Source: an uncultured Prevotellaceae bacterium
GTDB lineage: Bacteria; Bacteroidota; Bacteroidia; Bacteroidales; Bacteroidaceae
Direction of reading: 5' to 3'
Assembly (NCBI GenBank): GCA_900316685.1
Contig: ONDS01000011.1
Coordinates: forward strand, 1-64,000
Length of the DNA stretch: 64,000 nt
Shown here piece by piece: positions 59,961 through 64,000 of this stretch; the stretch's first letter is position 1, and every line of letters begins with the position of its first letter. The position numbers and the translations under genes were made by a program. The notes below the pieces were generated by a model that was not told the origin of the DNA, made no database searches, and worked only from the letters and a program-made list of their open reading frames with translations.

Positions 59961-61193
59961 TTGTATTATTTTAAACAACTTGTCACTGGGACGAATCTTG
60001 CCCGGCACGGGAATGGAGATATGCGTGCCCTTATGGGCGGTCTGCACAGGCTGCAACTCATAACGTATCTCCGTGGCATCGACATACATCACCCCGGTGG
60101 TGGGACCGGTGATGAGCAACTTGTCGCCCACGCTGAACTCGGCGGCCTCGCAGGTGAACTCTGCCACACCCAATCGCGAATAGTACTTCACGCCTTTGCC
60201 GATATACACCTTGCGCTCCGTGGCGTTCGACCCGTAGTTCTTGTTCCACTCGCCCAAGGTCTGCCCAAGGTAGTAGCCGTCCCAGAACCCACGGTTGAAG
60301 ACGGCGGCCAGACGTTGGTCCCACCCATCTTTCTTCTCCTCGGTGAAGGAGCCGTCGAGCACACTCTGCAGTGCTTCCTTGTAGCAGCGCACCACCTGGT
60401 AGACATATTCGGGGCCCCGGGCGCGACCCTCGATTTTCAGCACCCTGACTCCCGCCGCCACCATGCGGTCGAGGAAACGGATGGTCTTCAGGTCCTTGGG
60501 ACTCATGATATATTTGTTGTCGATATGCAGCTGGGTGCCCGTTTCGGCATCGGTCACGATATACGAACGGCGACACAGTTGCATGCACTCACCACGGTTG
60601 GCGGAACGGGCGGCATTGTCGAGACTGAGGTAACACTTACCACTGACAGCCATGCATAAGGCACCATGACAGAACATCTCGATGCGCACGGGCTGTCCAT
60701 GTGGACCACGGATATCCTGCTCCACTATCTGCCGGTGTATCTCCGCCACTTGGTCGAGGTTCAGCTCGCGGGCCAGCACCACCACATCGGCAAAGTGGGC
60801 ATAGAAGCGCAGGGCCTCGATATTGGAAATATTGAGCTGGGTGGAGAGGTGTACCTCCTGCCCTACCTCGGCGCAGTAGGTCATCACCGCCACATCGGAG
60901 GCGATGATGGCGCTGATGCCAGCCTCGTGTGCGGCATCCACCATCTGCCGCATCGTGGCCATGTCGCCATCGTAGATGATGGTGTTGAGGGTGAGATACG
61001 ACTTGATGCCATGTTCATTACATGTCAAGGCAATCTCCTTCAGGTCGTCGATGGTGAAGGGATTAGCGGAGTGCGACCGCATGTTGAGCTGTCCGATGCC
61101 GAAATACACAGCATCGGCACCCGCCTGTATGGCAGCCACCAATGAGTCGCGCGACCCAACAGGCGCCATGATCTCGAAATCACTGATATTCAT
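59892..61193 (-). CDS. Peptidase U32-family protein (TrhP/RlhA-like), with a repeat-derived C-terminus
   Basis: A 433 aa protein. Signature: MFCHGALCMAVSGKCYLS followed by RGECMQLCRRSY, a cysteine set typical of U32 proteins; the N-terminal APVGSRDSLVAAIQAGADAV barrel start and YIMSPKDLKTIRFLDRMV are also standard. Members take part in prephenate-dependent tRNA or rRNA hydroxylation (TrhP, RlhA), a function inferred from the family. The last 20 or so residues read SLPPESLPPESLPPSPSQGG and come from three copies of a 15-bp repeat and a dispersed palindrome. The normal protein probably ended near KLFKIIQ. A -7 box ends only 8 bp before the ATG, so the mRNA may be almost leaderless. Confidence 0.88.
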   Translation of the reverse strand: MNISDFEIMAPVGSRDSLVAAIQAGADAVYFGIGQLNMRSHSANPFTIDDLKEIALTCNEHGIKSYLTLNTIIYDGDMATMRQMVDAAHEAGISAIIASDVAVMTYCAEVGQEVHLSTQLNISNIEALRFYAHFADVVVLARELNLDQVAEIHRQIVEQDIRGPHGQPVRIEMFCHGALCMAVSGKCYLSLDNAARSANRGECMQLCRRSYIVTDAETGTQLHIDNKYIMSPKDLKTIRFLDRMVAAGVRVLKIEGRARGPEYVYQVVRCYKEALQSVLDGSFTEEKKDGWDQRLAAVFNRGFWDGYYLGQTLGEWNKNYGSNATERKVYIGKGVKYYSRLGVAEFTCEAAEFSVGDKLLITGPTTGVMYVDATEIRYELQPVQTAHKGTHISIPVPGKIRPSDKLFKIIQSLPPESLPPESLPPSPSQGGGD

Positions 61194-61201
61194 TATGAGT
61201 G

Positions 61202-61405
61202 CAAAGGTAGTGCAAAATTTCGATTAAGCGAGCGAAAAGGAAAATTTCCTTTTCCGAACGAGAGAAATTTATCTAAACCGAGCAAAATACAAAATGAAGA
61301 CATCAATTTTTATTATCGAGTATTGGTTTACATAAGATAGGCGGCGTTTCGGAAGAAAAAAAGAACAAATTCTTTTTGTTCTTCGCTCAACTTGCACTAT
61401 CTTTG
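61202..61405. promoter_or_regulatory. Divergent promoters, each within a palindromic element
   Basis: Minus side: -7 box TACCTTTG (plus CAAAGGTA 61202-61209), GCACT before it and the palindrome GAAAAGGAAA-A-TTTCCTTTTC (61234-61254). Plus side: 5' arm AAGATAG (61334-61340), palindrome AAAAAGAA-CAAA-TTCTTTTT, CGCTCAACTTGCA, and 3' arm CTATCTT forming the -7 box TATCTTTG (61398-61405), 30 bp before the C1 peptidase ATG. Confidence 0.7.
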
Positions 61406-61434
61406 CATGAGATAAGACATCCTTCGTAAAATAT

Positions 61435-62496
61435 ATGAGACAACTGTTTGTCGTCTTGGGACTGTTCTTGCTCCTGACAGCCTGCAAGGAATCGCCTTCG
61501 GAGAAGGTTCAGGGAGGGAAACGCTCCTTCCATACCGATGTGTTGCTCAAGCATCAGGCGGTGAAAAACCAGGGCGAGAGTTCGCTATGTTGGATTTATG
61601 CCATGCTGGCCACCATCGAGAGCGAGCACATGATGCAGGGCGACAGCGTAGACCTGAGTGCCGACCACCTGGCCTATATGTACCTGCGCGAGCAATGCCA
61701 ACAACGTTATGCCCGAGGCACGACCCACGACATGACACTTAGGGGTGTGGCTCCCATGGCACTGCGCCTGATGCGCCGCTATGGCTGCGAACCCAACAGC
61801 ACGTTCCGCGCCTTCGACAATATCAACTACCCCTCCCTCTGCCGCAAACTGCAAGTGAAGGTGGATGCGCTGACCAGCCAAGCACGTGGCGCAGGGCAGG
61901 TGAGAGACGCCGTGGAAGAGGAGTTGCAGGAGGCGATGGGTCCCCTACCCCGCTACGTGTTCATGTATTCCTGCGAATACACCCCCCTGGAGTTCGCCCA
62001 TAGCGTGTTGCGCCAAGAGGAATACGTCACGCTCGGGTCGTGGACACACCATCCCTTCGGCGAACAATACATCATCGAGTCGCCCGACAACCATTATGCC
62101 GAGTGCGCCGTCAACGTACCGCTCGATAGCCTGCAACAGATTGTCGACAGGGCCCTGACCACGGGACATGCCGTATGCTGGGAGGGCGACATCAGCGAGC
62201 CGGGCTTCTCCTTCGCAGAGGGCGTGGCTACGACCAACGAGACAACAGAGGAGGCCACACAAGGCCGACGGCAGATAGCCTTCGACCGACATGCCACGAC
62301 CGACGACCACTGCATGGCGCTCGTAGGCATCGCCCACGACGACGACGGACGGCGTTTCTACATAGCCAAGAACTCGTGGGGCACAGACAATCCCTTTGGC
62401 GGGATGATGTTCATCAGCGAGGCCTACCTACGCATGAAAACCATCGCCGTCGTAGTATCGCGACAGGTGCTCGACGACCTTCACAACAATCCATAA
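61435..62496 (+). CDS. C1-family cysteine peptidase lipoprotein (bleomycin hydrolase-like)
   Basis: A 353 aa lipoprotein (FVVLGLFLLLTAC, Cys17) of the papain clan. The active site is complete: Gln46 and Cys52 in KNQGESSLCWIYA, His in TDDHCMALVGIAHD and Asn in YIAKNSWGTDNPFGG. The DLSADHLAYMYLREQCQQRY and NSTFRAFDNINYPSL blocks are like the C1B bleomycin hydrolase group, but it is shorter (C1B about 450 aa). Expected in the periplasm or on the outer membrane, where it would trim peptides. The next gene starts 11 bp after its stop. Its own promoter element is described at 61202-61405. Confidence 0.87.
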   Translation: MRQLFVVLGLFLLLTACKESPSEKVQGGKRSFHTDVLLKHQAVKNQGESSLCWIYAMLATIESEHMMQGDSVDLSADHLAYMYLREQCQQRYARGTTHDMTLRGVAPMALRLMRRYGCEPNSTFRAFDNINYPSLCRKLQVKVDALTSQARGAGQVRDAVEEELQEAMGPLPRYVFMYSCEYTPLEFAHSVLRQEEYVTLGSWTHHPFGEQYIIESPDNHYAECAVNVPLDSLQQIVDRALTTGHAVCWEGDISEPGFSFAEGVATTNETTEEATQGRRQIAFDRHATTDDHCMALVGIAHDDDGRRFYIAKNSWGTDNPFGGMMFISEAYLRMKTIAVVVSRQVLDDLHNNP

Positions 62497-62507
62497 CACC
62501 AACAACC

Positions 62508-63158
62508 ATGGCAAAGACAACAAGATGGGACGACGGTTACTGGCTCCTGCTCATGCAGCTGTACCTGAGAAAACCGGTGGGTGTAAAACCCATCTACTCA
62601 CGCAAGATGGTGGAGCTGGCCCTCGAATTGCACATCGAACCGAAGGTGCTCTACGCACAGATGCTGCGTCTGCGCCGTCTTGACACACCACGCATCGAAC
62701 GGTTGTGGAACACCTATTCGCACAATCCCCAGAAACTGCGCAAGGGGGTGCAGATGCTCCGTAAGATGAAAGGGTTCAACAATGCCGAGGAGTTTTACGA
62801 TGGGGTGGATGTACACACCACCTTCGAAAGGGATTTCCTGCCCATACAAGGATACCCAGCCCTCACACCCCTCATGCTCACCCTCATCCTCGACCTCTAT
62901 TTCCGCCTCACCCCCAACACCATGGTGACCGACACCCCCGAAGTGGCACAACTGGCAAAGAAGATGAAGGTGACCCCGCGAACCGTGGTCGAGGCGCTGC
63001 ATGCCTTCCAGGTATGCGACCCCTACCTACGCCAGCGTGAAGCCACCGACGACAACCTGCAGGAGGCATGCAACGACATCTGGCAACGTTACGGCAACGA
63101 CAACCCCGACCAGTTGGTAGCCACAGCCTCGATGATGATGGATTACTTCAAGAAATAA
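62508..63158 (+). CDS. Unknown protein between the C1 peptidase gene and rpoN
   Basis: A 216 aa soluble, charged protein starting MAKTTRWDDGYWLLLMQLYL. There is no signal peptide or membrane helix. It is rich in helices: an Arg-rich block (LYAQMLRLRRLDTPRIERLW), NPQKLRKGVQMLRKMKGFNN, and a segment VAQLAKKMKVTPRTVVEALH that looks like a helix-turn-helix, with a preceding LMLTLILDLYFRLTPNTMVT. I do not recognise a family. The start is the ATG at 62508-62510, 11 bp after the peptidase stop; rpoN begins 21 bp after its stop. It may be a DNA-binding or ribosome-associated protein, but this rests on the HTH-like stretch only. Confidence 0.7.
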   Translation: MAKTTRWDDGYWLLLMQLYLRKPVGVKPIYSRKMVELALELHIEPKVLYAQMLRLRRLDTPRIERLWNTYSHNPQKLRKGVQMLRKMKGFNNAEEFYDGVDVHTTFERDFLPIQGYPALTPLMLTLILDLYFRLTPNTMVTDTPEVAQLAKKMKVTPRTVVEALHAFQVCDPYLRQREATDDNLQEACNDIWQRYGNDNPDQLVATASMMMDYFKK

Positions 63159-63179
63159 TACCCCTTATACCCTTGGTAG

Positions 63180-64000
63180 ATGGAAAACAAATTCTCTCAG
63201 ACACAAACCCAAACGCAGACACAGCAAACGGTGCAACGCCTGTCGCAACAACAGATGTTGCAAGTGAAACTGCTGGAGATGCCTATCACGCAGCTCGAAC
63301 AACGGGTGGAGTCGGAACTGGCCGACAACCCCGCCCTCGAACCCGAGAGCTACGACGACAACCACCACGACAACATGGGCGAGGAGCCGTCGAACATCGA
63401 CATGGGCATCGACGAGACGGAAGAGCAGAGCGACGAACGGGAACAAAGGGAGGAGGAACTGGAGCGTGTGCTCGACAATATAGACCGCGACGACCGTATG
63501 GAGAGCGACGACCACTACCCCGGGGCACGGTCGGAAGGGATAGACGAACAGATATGGCGCGAGGAAACATCGTTTTACGACACCCTGCGCGAACAGGCCG
63601 GCGAATACGACCTGACGGAGCAACAGCGCCTCATCATCGAATATCTCATCGGGTCGCTCGACGAATATGGCTGGCTGAGGAAAGACAACGACACGCTCTG
63701 CGACGAACTGGCCATCCATCAGAATATCTTTACCACGCCGGAAGAGGTGGACTCCGTGGTACGCATACTCCAACAATTCGACCCGGCGGGCATCGGTGCC
63801 CACAACCTGCAAGAGTGCCTGCTCATACAGGTGAACCGGTTGGCGGAGGGACAGGACAAACAACGACTGACAACGCTCTTCACCCGTTATTTCGACGACT
63901 TCATGAACAATCGGTGGCACCGCATCGCCACAGCCATGAAACTCGACGAGACGGATTGCGCCACGCTGAAGAGCGAGGCCCAACGGCTGAACCCCAAACC
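63180..64000 (+). CDS. rpoN: RNA polymerase sigma-54 factor, 5' part, cut by the window edge
   Basis: 273 codons are visible from ATG 63180-63182. Region I is typical: Gln-rich TQTQTQTQQTVQRLSQQQML and then QVKLLEMPITQLEQRVESEL ADNPALE. An acidic region II follows (about 45-115, ESYDDNHHDNMGEEPSNIDM), then the core-binding region III with the signature QQFDPAGIGAHNLQECLLIQ. The HTH and the RpoN box lie beyond the window. Sigma-54 recognises -24/-12 promoters and needs AAA+ activators. Confidence 0.93.
   Translation, partial: MENKFSQTQTQTQTQQTVQRLSQQQMLQVKLLEMPITQLEQRVESELADNPALEPESYDDNHHDNMGEEPSNIDMGIDETEEQSDEREQREEELERVLDNIDRDDRMESDDHYPGARSEGIDEQIWREETSFYDTLREQAGEYDLTEQQRLIIEYLIGSLDEYGWLRKDNDTLCDELAIHQNIFTTPEEVDSVVRILQQFDPAGIGAHNLQECLLIQVNRLAEGQDKQRLTTLFTRYFDDFMNNRWHRIATAMKLDETDCATLKSEAQRLNPK

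Noticed and set aside
1..64000. tRNA, rRNA or transposase genes
   Set aside because: None was recognised by eye; a tRNA scan could still find one, but no GTTCRANNC-type arm with matching stems stood out.

Overview
The window reads as chromosomal DNA from a Bacteroidetes bacterium, most likely order Bacteroidales and close to Prevotellaceae. The reasons are promoters of the TAnnTTTG type, a SusC/SusD polysaccharide utilisation locus, DUF6242- and DUF6089-type proteins, a LuxR-type sensor-regulator with a beta-propeller, and a secreted subtilase with a type IX secretion-like C-terminal tail. No rRNA, tRNA, transposase, integrated phage or CRISPR array was seen.

Layout. 0-2.3 kb (minus): xerD, an O-methyltransferase and aroQ. 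2.4-4.0 kb (plus): rbfA and a LolC/E-like permease. 4.5-12.7 kb (minus): a long envelope-biogenesis run, DUF6242 lipoprotein, DUF6089-like protein, uppS, bamA, three Skp/OmpH paralogues, murI. 12.9-18.4 kb: a 31-33 aa single-helix protein gene with its own promoter and terminator, pckA, upp and rnr. 18.5-24.9 kb (plus): an epimerase, a PAP2 membrane protein, miaB, an MsbA-like ABC exporter and an MNT/HEPN toxin-antitoxin pair. 25-41 kb: a surface-glycan region. It holds an LpxL-like acyltransferase, UDP-galactopyranose mutase with a probable galactofuranosyltransferase, LicD, an InaA/WaaP-type sugar kinase, a CDP-glycerol-type transferase, a LicC-like nucleotidyltransferase, an LtaS/MdoB-like phosphoglycerol transferase, a CE2 esterase and an MBOAT/SGNH acetylation pair behind cysS. 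Three broken glycan genes lie in it. 41-45 kb: CoA-transferase and secreted subtilase. 45-58.5 kb: a PUL probably for beta-1,2-glucan (SusC, SusD, GH43-like, GH144, GH3) with a convergent one-component sensor-regulator. 58.8-64 kb: a TrmH-like methyltransferase, sufE, a U32 protein, a C1 peptidase lipoprotein, an unknown protein and the start of rpoN.

The most unusual signal is non-coding. Elements of about 74-78 bp sit directly upstream of several genes. They have covarying terminal inverted repeats and a covarying central palindrome, and each ends in a promoter -7 box. They occur as single copies or as 2-3 tandem copies (15.1, 29.7, 41.1 and 61.3 kb, with a relative on the minus strand at 61.2 kb). 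The window is also rich in GC-rich palindromes, a 37-bp minisatellite, a 62-bp triplication and heptameric CAACACT/CAACCCT tracts. Some of these run into coding sequence (miaB, the U32 gene, probably upstream of the O-methyltransferase).

All assignments come from reading the sequence and family knowledge; no database search was run.
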